Shown here piece by piece: positions 1-6,816 of a stretch of 31,742 bases of DNA. The notes under the pieces were generated by a model that saw nothing but the letters and a program-made list of their open reading frames with translations, did not search any database and was not told the origin of the DNA. Position numbers and translations under genes: made by a program. Source of the DNA: an uncultured Ruminococcus sp. (GTDB lineage Bacteria > Bacillota_A > Clostridia > Oscillospirales > Acutalibacteraceae); contig CADBXH010000017.1 of assembly GCA_902798605.1 (NCBI GenBank), positions 1 through 31,742 of the forward strand. Direction: 5' to 3'. How positions within the stretch are numbered: the first letter of the stretch is position 1; each line of letters starts with the position of its first letter.

Positions 1-444
1 ATCAATCCCCTATGGGAAAGGCGGACGCGCAGCGACCGTTCCGAGCGAAGCCGAGGAATCCCCTGCCAATTGCAGAAGCTTTCCTCAACAATAATCAATC
101 CCCTATGGGAAAGGTAAAGAAAAATTAAAAAAATGCGCAGTGAGGCTGTGCACTAAGTATCAATCCCCTATGGGAAAGGTAAAGAAATTTAGAGAGGTGA
201 AAAAAAATGAAAGTATCAATGTATCAATCCCCTATGGGAAAGGTAAAGGGTGGAAAGAGCCAGTATTTACAAGGCTCTTTATACACAGGTATCAATCCCC
301 TATGGGAAAGGTAAAGCGTTTGAGATGCGAGAAAGAATGGAGGGCGCGGACACGGTATCAATCCCCTATGGGAAAGGTAAAGAGCATGTGGCTTCAAGAG
401 GCGCAGATGGGTCTGTGTATCAATCCCCTATGGGAAAGGTAAAG
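1..444 (-). CRISPR. CRISPR array 1 (at least 7 repeats, cut by window edge)
   Basis: Repeats of 28 nt lie at 417-444, 355-382, 289-316, 221-248, 157-184 and 92-119, with a seventh beginning before base 1. On the transcribed (minus) strand the repeat begins CTTTACCTTT and ends GGATTGATAC, so a processed crRNA would carry an ATTGATAC-type 5' handle, the style of type III / I-B repeats. Spacers are 34-40 nt (383-416, 317-354, 249-288, 185-220, 120-156). Between 92 and the left-edge repeat lies a roughly 70-nt non-spacer insert also found in array 2. Direction is inferred from the leader and promoter at 445-497. The array continues to the left of the window. The same repeat is used by array 2, so both are served by one RT-Cas1/Cas2. 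Confidence 0.97.
20..92. repeat. REP-like insert within CRISPR array 1
   Basis: About 70 nt between two repeats, far longer than the 34-40 nt spacers. It contains CCGAGCGAAGCCGAGGAATC, which resembles a short intergenic repeat widespread in Firmicutes (recalled, not searched). Apart from two substitutions it is the reverse complement of 3236-3308 in array 2. The flanking repeats are altered identically in both places: one ends early at GGGAAAGG and the other starts TA instead of GT. Confidence 0.8.
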
Positions 445-614
445 AACAACATTTTGTGTTGCATTTTCAGTATACACCGTAAATATAGATTTGTCAACTG
501 AAAATTTAAGCTTTTTCGACGACGAATTAGTTCAATTTAGTTAGAAAATACGGAATAAATATATTTCGCCGATTTGAGACATTGATTTCTCGATTTACAA
601 CAAAAGTTAACTAA
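445..614 (-). promoter_or_regulatory. Leader and promoter of CRISPR array 1
   Basis: On the minus strand a -35 TTGACA (492-497) and -10 TATACT (469-474) are spaced by exactly 17 nt and fire into the array. The 18 nt next to the first repeat hold the inverted repeat CAACA/TGTTG, identical to array 2. Farther upstream, blocks TTTAGTTAAC, TAAATCGA, TAACTAAAT and AACTAATTC recur in the same order in the array 2 leader. Leader sequences of this kind direct Cas1-Cas2 integration at the first repeat; that role is family knowledge. Confidence 0.85.
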
Positions 615-616
615 AT

Positions 617-880
617 TTACAAAAAATCAATATCATTTGCCAAGCTGTAGCCCAGCTCATCCTTTATCATATTTCGGTAATTCGGCACCTTGTACACGCA
701 CAGGGAATCCTCGTCGGGGTCAACATAGGACGCAAGCTCATTTTTGAGCATAGTGAGCTGCGCCTCTGTCAAGTATCCCTCAAAAACAGACTTCTGCGCG
801 TGAAAAAGGTATTTTTTGCAGATCTTCCTGATTTTGCTCTGCCTTTTTTGCTTTACATCGTACGTAAGTATAACAAACAT
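617..880 (-). CDS. cas2: CRISPR-associated protein Cas2
   Basis: 87 aa, the usual Cas2 size. The N-terminus has the beta-strand plus Asp pattern of the family (FVILTYDV, Asp8), followed by the ferredoxin-like helix region with basic residues. Cas2 dimerises and bridges two Cas1 dimers to form the integrase complex that inserts new spacers at the leader-repeat junction. Its ATG overlaps the RT-cas1 stop by one base (TAATG), so the two are translationally coupled in one minus-strand operon. The gene lies just downstream of RT-cas1 and ends next to the array 1 leader. No catalytic nuclease role is implied by position. Confidence 0.95.
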   Translation of the reverse strand: MFVILTYDVKQKRQSKIRKICKKYLFHAQKSVFEGYLTEAQLTMLKNELASYVDPDEDSLCVYKVPNYRNMIKDELGYSLANDIDFL

Positions 881-2793
881 TATCTCACCTGCTTAAACGG
901 ATAATAGCGCTTTTCGCCATTTCTGAAATATGCGATCAGCTTTTTGATCTCACGGTCAATGATCACGCGATAAGGAACGGACTGCTTGCCCACCGTCACG
1001 CGCGTGTCAAGCTTATCCGACAGCGTACGCAAAAAGATGTGCTTACCCTCGCTGTTCAAATACACCGTGCCGTTTTCCATATGTTCAAAATGCTTTTCCG
1101 GGTCGATCATATTCCGGTTTATCATCGAGAACACTACCCTATCCACTATAAGCGGCTTGAACAGCTCGGCAATATCCAAGTTCAAGGATTCACAACGCCT
1201 GTTTGTCGCGTGCAAAAATCCCACCCTGACATCCAGCGCGGTCTTTTGGATCTCGGTCGCCAACAAATTGTACAGCACTGTATTGCCGAAGCTGAGCATT
1301 GCGTTCACCTCATTCTTCGGCGGGCGGCGTGTTCGCTTGTCAAACGCGAAGCCTTCCGCCAGAATAAACGCGTCAAAGCAATGATAATACGCGTTTCTGA
1401 CGCGAGCCTCCAGCATAAGCAGTTCGTTGTAATCTTCACATTTCTTGACCAGCTTTTCGAGCGCGTCGATGGCGTTAAGCGATTCGGTAAAAAGTTTATT
1501 TTTGTAATTCTTGCGGTAATATCTGATATTCAGCCGCAAATTGTGGATAGAGCCGAGCACAAAACGCGAGGCAAGGTAAAGCCTTTGCTTTTGATCGCCG
1601 TAGGCTCTCAATTGTTCGATGGTGACAGGCGGCGAAATCAGGCGATTTTCCGGAATAAAGCTGCCGAGCTTTTTTCCGCGGTCATTGAACACACTGACGA
1701 TAACGCGTTTTTTTGCCGCCTGAGCCAAAAAGCCGCTGTCAAATACCACGTCAGAATAGACATTGATATTATCACAGCCATATACGGGTATATCATATTT
1801 TCCGTTCTCTGAGCTGAACCGCAGCGCAAAATCCTTTTTAGAAAGAATACCGTCGCTGAGCACAGTGATGTGCCGGTCATTCTTTTTCGGAGCAGAAGAG
1901 GTCCAATTACGGTTAACGGCGGCGCGCGGCATTTGCTTATCAACAGAGACAAAGCCATTGCTGTTTTTCGCAAAGCCATAGCCTAAAAAGGTAAGGTGTT
2001 CGGGAGTATCAAGTGTGCTTTTTTCATCATTAAGACGCAGCAACAGTTCGTTTTTGAACATTGTTGATATTTCTTCAAGCAAAAGCTGCAACCGTTCATA
2101 ATCATTGCCGAACACAACCGTGTCATCCGCGTAGCGGACAAAGTCAAACTCCCGCTCTTCCAAAAAATTATCCAGCGGCAGTAAATAGAGATTCGCCAAA
2201 ACAGGTGAAAGCGGAATGCCCTGTGGTATACCGCAGCTGCGGCGAAGCACCTTTCCGTTTTCAATAACAGGCGCGTTGATAAACTTGATTATCAGCTCGG
2301 TCAGTTTTTTTGTAAGACCGATCGACACCAGCGCGCTTTTTAATACCGAATGATCCATACTGTCAAAAAAAGCTGACGGATCGACCTTCAGCGCGTAGCT
2401 GTTGCGATCCGCTGATTCGCAAAATTCTTTAACGGCGGTCGTAACACCGCGGTTTTGAAGATAAGCGTGGATATGCGTCGAAAACATCGGTTCGGTGACA
2501 TCGAGCAGATAGTTTGCAAGCGCTTTTTGTACGATCATATCTATCGCGCACGGCTTTACAAGCTGACGAAATTTTCCGTTTTTCTTTGTTACCGAAAAAC
2601 CTGCCAGCGGCTGAGGCTTATACTTGTTTTCCTTTAATTGCGAGAGCAGATTATCGTAGTTGATCTCCAGCCATACCTCCGCCTGCTGCGCTGTCATATT
2701 ATCGATTCCCGGTTTAAAATGCGTCTTTTGCATTTCGCGGGCTGTTTCAATAAGCAAAGCTTTTTCAAAAACTGCATTGTAATTGATCTTCAT
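880..2793 (-). CDS. cas1: Reverse transcriptase-Cas1 fusion protein
   Basis: About 637 aa. Residue numbers count from a GTG three codons upstream; the ATG at 2793 has the better-placed GGGTG ribosome site. Residues 60-285 form a group-II-intron-like RT: motif A VDPSAFFD (Asp141), GIPQGIPLSP (191-200), YADD (224-227), FLGYGF (272-277). All catalytic aspartates are present. Residues 310-630 are Cas1: the metal ligands appear as Glu465 (MLEARVRNAY), His531 (FLHATN) and Asp543/Glu546 (LDIAELFKP). There is no N-terminal Cas6 domain. RT-Cas1 fusions can acquire spacers from RNA by integrating it and copying it to cDNA (established for Marinomonas type III-B). Here the fusion sits with cas2 only, between two divergent arrays, and no effector or Cas6 gene is in the window. 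Both domains look intact. Confidence 0.97.
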   Translation of the reverse strand: MKINYNAVFEKALLIETAREMQKTHFKPGIDNMTAQQAEVWLEINYDNLLSQLKENKYKPQPLAGFSVTKKNGKFRQLVKPCAIDMIVQKALANYLLDVTEPMFSTHIHAYLQNRGVTTAVKEFCESADRNSYALKVDPSAFFDSMDHSVLKSALVSIGLTKKLTELIIKFINAPVIENGKVLRRSCGIPQGIPLSPVLANLYLLPLDNFLEEREFDFVRYADDTVVFGNDYERLQLLLEEISTMFKNELLLRLNDEKSTLDTPEHLTFLGYGFAKNSNGFVSVDKQMPRAAVNRNWTSSAPKKNDRHITVLSDGILSKKDFALRFSSENGKYDIPVYGCDNINVYSDVVFDSGFLAQAAKKRVIVSVFNDRGKKLGSFIPENRLISPPVTIEQLRAYGDQKQRLYLASRFVLGSIHNLRLNIRYYRKNYKNKLFTESLNAIDALEKLVKKCEDYNELLMLEARVRNAYYHCFDAFILAEGFAFDKRTRRPPKNEVNAMLSFGNTVLYNLLATEIQKTALDVRVGFLHATNRRCESLNLDIAELFKPLIVDRVVFSMINRNMIDPEKHFEHMENGTVYLNSEGKHIFLRTLSDKLDTRVTVGKQSVPYRVIIDREIKKLIAYFRNGEKRYYPFKQVR

Positions 2794-2841
2794 ATTTATC
2801 ACCCAATCAAATTATAAGGCTATGCAATCAAAATGTCAATA

Positions 2842-3016
2842 ATATTTAGTTAACCGTATATTCCAATCAATAAATCGAATAAGCAAGCACTGCCTGTCGG
2901 AAAATCAATTATTATGTAACTAAATAAAACTAATTCCCGATTAATTGCATCAAATAAAAATGATTGACAAGTCTGTATTTATGGTATATAATAAATTTGC
3001 AACACAAAATGTTGTT
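2842..3016 (+). promoter_or_regulatory. Leader and promoter of CRISPR array 2
   Basis: -35 TTGACA (2964-2969), 17-nt spacer, -10 TATAAT (2987-2992), reading rightward into array 2. The 2999-3016 segment next to the first repeat carries the CAACA/TGTTG inverted repeat. This leader is an inverted homologue of 445-614: TTTAGTTAAC, TAAATCGA, TAACTAAAT, AACTAATTC and the last 18 nt are shared in order. It also contains the upstream region of RT-cas1, which is transcribed the other way. Confidence 0.85.
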
Positions 3017-3461
3017 CTTTACCTTTCCCATAGGGGATTGATACGCTTGCTGCCGCCGACCTTGACAGCGTTCATCGCGCTTTACCTTTCCCATAGGGGA
3101 TTGATACTTTTTGTTGCCATATTTTTTCCTCCTTTTATTAGCCACTTTACCTTTCCCATAGGGGATTGATACACTGAGTAGCAGCTTCGGTGGTGGCGGT
3201 GGTTTCGGGCTTTACCTTTCCCATAGGGGATTGATTATTGTTGAGGAAAGCTTCTGCAATTGGCAGGGGATTCCTCGGCTTCGCTCGGAACGGCCGCTGA
3301 GCGTCCGCCTTTCCCATAGGGGATTGATACTTTTTATTTTTGTGTTTTTGACGACATTTAGCCACAACTTTACCTTTCCCATAGGGGATTGATACCAGCC
3401 TTTGGTTCCGAAACATATGCCAACGGTTTTCTCCTTTACCTTTCCCATAGGGGATCGACAA
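3017..3461 (+). CRISPR. CRISPR array 2 (7 repeats, 6 intervals)
   Basis: Repeats at 3017-3044, 3080-3107, 3145-3172, 3210-3237 (last bases altered to TA), about 3303-3330 (first bases altered), 3368-3395 and 3434-3461. The last one is degenerate (ends GGATCGACAA rather than GGATTGATAC), which marks the leader-distal end. Spacers are 35, 37, 37, (insert of about 65), 37 and 38 nt. The repeat is the same as in array 1, in inverted orientation. A strong terminator follows at 3468-3510. On the strand opposite the crRNA every normal spacer has at least one open frame, consistent with protospacers in coding regions and antisense crRNAs. Confidence 0.97.
3236..3308. repeat. REP-like insert within CRISPR array 2
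   Basis: Second copy of the insert at 20-92, inverted, with two base differences and the same damaged repeat edges. It follows the fourth repeat from the leader here and the sixth in array 1, so leader-proximal spacers differ while the insert unit is shared. Confidence 0.8.
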
Positions 3462-3467
3462 CGAACA

Positions 3468-3510
3468 AAAACACCTCAATGACCAAAACGGTTCATTGAG
3501 GTGTTTACTT
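3468..3510 (+). terminator. Terminator after CRISPR array 2
   Basis: A 13-bp stem, AACACCTCAATGA (3470-3482) with its complement at 3493-3505, 10-nt loop, followed by TACTTATT. It sits immediately after the degenerate last repeat and would end the pre-crRNA transcript. The A-rich side could make it bidirectional. Confidence 0.75.
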
Positions 3511-3578
3511 ATTCGCTTTGCTTAAACACTTTGATTTTTATACCTTTTATTAAAAATAACTTAAATATAATTATTCTG

Positions 3579-3607
3579 TTGAAATTTCGTTAGATATATT
3601 GTAGAAT
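3579..3607 (+). promoter_or_regulatory. Promoter upstream of the Ser/Asn-rich lipoprotein
   Basis: TTGAAA (3579-3584), 17-nt spacer, TAGAAT (3602-3607). It lies about 110 nt upstream of the ATG at 3718. The rest of 3511-3717 is AT-rich and shows nothing else recognisable. Confidence 0.5.
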
Positions 3608-3717
3608 ATATTAAATAGAATCACATTTATGATGATAGTTAGCAAAATAATACAGCAAGCTGTCATATCGGATTGAATAAAGCTTTCCCTAAAAGGGTCG
3701 GACAATGGTGAAATAAT

Positions 3718-4236
3718 ATGTCTATAAAAAAACTGATATTGGTTATATTGCTTGCCACGTTAGTTTTGTGCCTGTCGGCGTGCGGCTGCGGTAACAGCAA
3801 AGATACAAGCGCGTCATCTTCGCAAAGCGGCACAGAGCAGTCTGCCTCAAACGAACAGACAACCTCCCCCACCGCAGGAGATTCCGCTCAAAGCAGCGGC
3901 GAAGGCTCACAAGCAAGCAGTGCGGTATCAGACCCTCAGGGAGCGAGCGGCAATAAAAGCAGCAGCGGCTCAGGCAGCGCCCAAGCAAGCAACTCAAGCG
4001 GCGCCCAAGCAAGTGACAAGGCTTCATCGGCGCAAAACAGAAACAACGGCTCAGCAGCTCAGAACGGCGCCGATAAATCAGGCTCGCAGTCAAACGGAAA
4101 TCCGGGAGCAAATAACCAAACAAACCAAAACAATAACAGTAAAAATTCAAACTCGGACGCAGCTCAGCCGACTACGGCAGCGTCCCCAAAACCTCAAGAA
4201 AGAGATAATGCCGAGGTGGATTATAATGACCTTTAA
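3718..4236 (+). CDS. Low-complexity Ser/Asn/Gln-rich lipoprotein
   Basis: 172 aa. Residues 1-22 are a lipoprotein signal (hydrophobic stretch then lipobox LSAC, Cys22), so the mature protein should be anchored to the outer face of the membrane. The rest is almost entirely Ser, Ala, Asn, Gln, Gly and Asp with no hydrophobic core, and ends AEVDYNDL. This is a disordered spacer rather than an enzyme. The ribosome site is weak (GGTGAAATAAT). The last 11 nt overlap the start of the dockerin gene in another frame, so the two are probably coupled and made together. No family recognised. It may act as a surface tether or linker, which is inference only. Confidence 0.75.
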   Translation: MSIKKLILVILLATLVLCLSACGCGNSKDTSASSSQSGTEQSASNEQTTSPTAGDSAQSSGEGSQASSAVSDPQGASGNKSSSGSGSAQASNSSGAQASDKASSAQNRNNGSAAQNGADKSGSQSNGNPGANNQTNQNNNSKNSNSDAAQPTTAASPKPQERDNAEVDYNDL

Positions 4237-4696
4237 ACTGTGCAAAATAAAGCTGATGCTGTTTTGCGCGGCTGTTTTGATAATTATCGGCAGTGTGACC
4301 GCCGTTGCGGAAACTGTCCCCGAAAATGCCGAAAGCGGTGGAACCGGGATCATTCTCGGAGACGCTAACAGTGACGGCATTGTCACGATAAGCGATGTCA
4401 CATGTATACAAATGGCGGTTGCGGGTATTCCTCTCAACTGTGATTTTTCGTTGGATGCCGCGGACGTTACAGGGGACGAAGAAATCAACATAACGGATGC
4501 GAGTTATATCCAGATGTGGGTGGCGTATTTGGACACGCCTTACCCGATCGGCAAAAGGATAGAAGCGCCGACCGAACCCACCACCGAACTGCCTACAGAG
4601 GAACAGACAGAACAGACAACCGAACCCACTACCCAAGCGCCGACGCAGCGGCCGACAGACGAAGAAGGTTGGGGACGCGATATTTTCAGACCATGA
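4226..4696 (+). CDS. Small secreted dockerin-type protein
   Basis: About 156 aa. The start at 4226 is chosen because GAGGTGG precedes it and an export signal (about 27 residues, ending VTAVAET) begins there; an in-frame ATG at 4208 lacks these. Two dockerin half-repeats follow: GDANSDGIVTISDVTCIQM and ADVTGDEEINITDASYIQM, each with the Asp/Asn calcium loop and the following helix. Then comes a Thr/Pro/Glu linker (PTEPTTELPTEEQ and similar) ending at GRDIFRP. Dockerins bind cohesins in cellulosome-like assemblies or at the cell surface. No catalytic domain is attached, so this is a bare dockerin plus linker. The gene overlaps the preceding lipoprotein by 11 nt. The reading continues as open sequence in another frame after the stop (4702-4893), so a C-terminal part may have been lost by frameshift. 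Confidence 0.8.
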   Translation: MTFKLCKIKLMLFCAAVLIIIGSVTAVAETVPENAESGGTGIILGDANSDGIVTISDVTCIQMAVAGIPLNCDFSLDAADVTGDEEINITDASYIQMWVAYLDTPYPIGKRIEAPTEPTTELPTEEQTEQTTEPTTQAPTQRPTDEEGWGRDIFRP

Positions 4697-4701
4697 TGTA
4701 A

Positions 4702-4893
4702 CGCCACTATTTTTATGAAGAACGTCATATAAAGTACGAATATGAGCGCGCGAACTTAATAATTACAGAATTTGATATAGAAGATAAGATAACTACCTCG
4801 GGAGAATCTCAGACGCACGTTACTAAATATGAGCGAGAAAACGCTTACAATCCGTACAGCTACTTCGACGATGCGCCGGGCAGTTGGAGCTAA
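4702..4893 (+). pseudogene. Open remnant without a start codon
   Basis: 64 codons open between TAA at 4699 and TAA at 4891. Composition is protein-like (many Tyr, Glu, Asp; ends FDDAPGSWS), but there is no ATG near the 5' end and no ribosome site. It starts 6 nt after the dockerin stop in a different frame, so it may be the former C-terminus of that protein. It may also be chance. Confidence 0.3.
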
Positions 4894-4903
4894 CATTTGC
4901 AAA

Positions 4904-4940
4904 AAGGACGGACAAAAGTGCGCCGTCCTTATTTTGTTTT
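4904..4940 (+). terminator. Terminator after the lipoprotein-dockerin pair
   Basis: Stem AAGGACGG (4904-4911) with CCGTCCTT (4923-4930), followed by ATTTTGTTTT. It ends the 3718-4696 transcription unit and precedes the next ribosome site at 4979. Confidence 0.75.
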
Positions 4941-4989
4941 GGCGGTGTTTAGTATAACAAACGCCGCTGTTTATTTTTGGGAGGAAAAA

Positions 4990-5964
4990 ATGGGAAAAAA
5001 GCAAAAACTCAGGCTGTTCATTGTAAGACTGACAGGCATATTATCAGCCGCTTATTCAGCGTATTATATTTTTGTGATCGTCAGAGACATCAGGCGTTCG
5101 TCCCTGCAGGGGCTGATCATCGACGCGCTTGTATCTCTGCTTTTCGCTTTGCTTGCCGGTTTTGCGTTCACGTCCGAGGTGAATAATCTAAAATTCATCA
5201 AGGTTCGCAGAATAACGTTCATCATCACGTTGCTCGTGATAGTTTTGCTCAAGCTGCGATTGACAGGCAGAGTTTTCGCGTTCCTTGATTTTACCGATGA
5301 ATATGCCCTGTTGGTTGCCTTGTACGGCGCGGCTTTTTTTATGACGCTGATAGCGCTGGTGGTTTTGCTCGTGTATTATACCTTCATACGCAATAATATG
5401 CCGCTCTACCCAAAGGTGTCGGTCATTATGCCGCTGTCTGCTATGATATTGTTCCTGTTAAGCTTTGTCGCGGAGATATTGCTTTTGGTGATCTACCATT
5501 TGGGCTTGGAAGCGAATATGATCCGAACAGTGGTCAGTCGTCCGCTGTTTTATCTTTGCTTTATCGGCTTGTCCGCATACTTCCTTTATCCTCCGCGAAT
5601 AGAAGAGACCTCGGGATATAAACCGCCCGATGACTCTGAGTTCGTCAAGCCTGCCGATGACAAGGAATATGTACCGCCCGAGGGAAGCGAGCGCGTTATG
5701 CCCGACGCCGATGATTTCATCAGGTTTGACGAGCCAAAAAAACACCGTCCCAAGGGCAAAAAGCACGTCATTATAGATGACTCCGATTTTGTCGCTTTTG
5801 ACGAATCGCAATATAAACCGCCGAAAGGCACTAAGCATGTCAATGTTGACGACAGTGATTTTATCCGGCCCGACAACACGGAATATGTCCCGCCAAAGAG
5901 GTCCGAAACAGCCAAGCCAAAGGACACGGATTTATCTACACCCGATGACGGGTCATATCTGTAA
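4990..5964 (+). CDS. Six-helix membrane protein with acidic repeat tail
   Basis: 324 aa from the ATG at 4990, which has GGGAGG six nt upstream; a longer in-frame ATG at 4897 would start inside the terminator. Six hydrophobic segments span about residues 12-30, 38-62, 68-92, 102-130, 140-168 and 175-200. The last 115 residues are soluble and repetitive: four or five copies of a pattern like PPDDSEFVKP / YVPP / DDSDFIRPD, with alternating Pro pairs and Asp/Glu. The tail probably lies on one face of the membrane as a flexible acidic arm; side not determined. No family recognised. It is 15 nt upstream of the 152-aa gene on the same strand. Confidence 0.75.
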   Translation: MGKKQKLRLFIVRLTGILSAAYSAYYIFVIVRDIRRSSLQGLIIDALVSLLFALLAGFAFTSEVNNLKFIKVRRITFIITLLVIVLLKLRLTGRVFAFLDFTDEYALLVALYGAAFFMTLIALVVLLVYYTFIRNNMPLYPKVSVIMPLSAMILFLLSFVAEILLLVIYHLGLEANMIRTVVSRPLFYLCFIGLSAYFLYPPRIEETSGYKPPDDSEFVKPADDKEYVPPEGSERVMPDADDFIRFDEPKKHRPKGKKHVIIDDSDFVAFDESQYKPPKGTKHVNVDDSDFIRPDNTEYVPPKRSETAKPKDTDLSTPDDGSYL

Positions 5965-5979
5965 TCGGCTTAACAAATA

Positions 5980-6438
5980 ATGGTAAAACGGCGCTTTCGC
6001 TATTATCCCGATTACTATGTTGTTACCAATTACGAGGAACTAAAAGAGGGCGTAAACCAAAACCAGATGTTCAAGATCACCTACGAGCTTACTCCGGCTC
6101 AGATTCGCTCCGTCAACGGAGGATATACCGATGAAAACGGATATTACCGCTATGTGGGTGACGATACAGTAAATACCAATGATGATCAAAAGTATTATCA
6201 GGCAAATATCCCCGTAAAGATCATGGTCGATCGTAATGTTGACGGAGATTATGCGGATGAGAACGAAACGGATTACACAAAGAACCTCGACGCAAGAGCA
6301 TATATCCGTTACTATGACGCAAACGGCAAACTCCGTGTATTTTACAATAATTACAGCGACAATAGAAACTACGGCGGATGTATGTGCAGCTTTATCCAGG
6401 TAAGCTCTATGGCGCTTAAATCTTCAGCAGCAAACTAA
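5980..6438 (+). CDS. Hypothetical protein, possibly a truncated secreted domain
   Basis: 152 aa with no signal peptide and no clear ribosome site before the ATG. Composition is that of an extracellular beta-rich domain: many Tyr, Asn and Asp and patterns like GGYTDENGYYRYVGDD and DRNVDGDYADENETD. It has two late Cys (GGCMC). The lack of a signal and ribosome site suggests it may be the C-terminal part of a larger exported protein that lost its front. It is followed by a strong terminator at 6455. No family recognised. Confidence 0.5.
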   Translation: MVKRRFRYYPDYYVVTNYEELKEGVNQNQMFKITYELTPAQIRSVNGGYTDENGYYRYVGDDTVNTNDDQKYYQANIPVKIMVDRNVDGDYADENETDYTKNLDARAYIRYYDANGKLRVFYNNYSDNRNYGGCMCSFIQVSSMALKSSAAN

Positions 6439-6454
6439 AAATCATTATTAACTT

Positions 6455-6487
6455 AAAGCGTGCGCATATTCTGCGCACGCTTTTTGT
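6455..6487 (+). terminator. Terminator after the 152-aa gene
   Basis: A 12-bp perfect stem, AAAGCGTGCGCA with TGCGCACGCTTT, 5-nt loop, followed by TTTTTG. It ends the 4990-6438 unit. Confidence 0.85.
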
Positions 6488-6621
6488 ATTGCTGTACGAT
6501 AAATAATGCTATTTCCAAACAGTATTTTTTCACAGTGCTGCTGAAAACAGCCGGCATCCCCTCCCCTACACTTTTAGATTTGAAATATTCACCCCGCAGA
6601 TCTCGACCTTTGAATACTGCA

Positions 6622-6679
6622 AAAACCCGCCCCTGACAAATAATTACCATTTGATAATTATTGCCAAAGGGCGGGTTTT
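6622..6679 (-). terminator. Long hairpin terminator after amt (dispersed GGCAATAATT family)
   Basis: AAAACCCGCCC (6622-6632) pairs with GGGCGGGTTTT (6669-6679), and the inner CAAATAATTA / TAATTATTG arms extend the stem. It lies between the convergent 152-aa and amt genes and could serve both. The inner core recurs at 17360 and 25928. The rest of 6488-6816 is non-coding and shows nothing else recognisable. Confidence 0.65.
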
Positions 6680-6816
6680 ATTCTTCTCTTCTCTTTTTGT
6701 TTTTAGCATTTTCAGCACATCGCCGGCATTACTTTATTCTAACCGCACCGGATATGCCTGCCAAAACTTATATGATCATTGTATATCGGTGATCCATTAT
6801 TTCGTTTTTTGTTGCG

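Noticed and set aside
140..501. Plus-strand reading frames across CRISPR array 1 (and similar ones across array 2)
   Set aside because: They translate the repeat over and over (YQSPMGKVK) with no ribosome site; they are array artefacts.
1039..1812. 257-codon plus-strand frame inside RT-cas1
   Set aside because: Antisense to a protein with intact RT and Cas1 motifs; no ribosome site or family resemblance.
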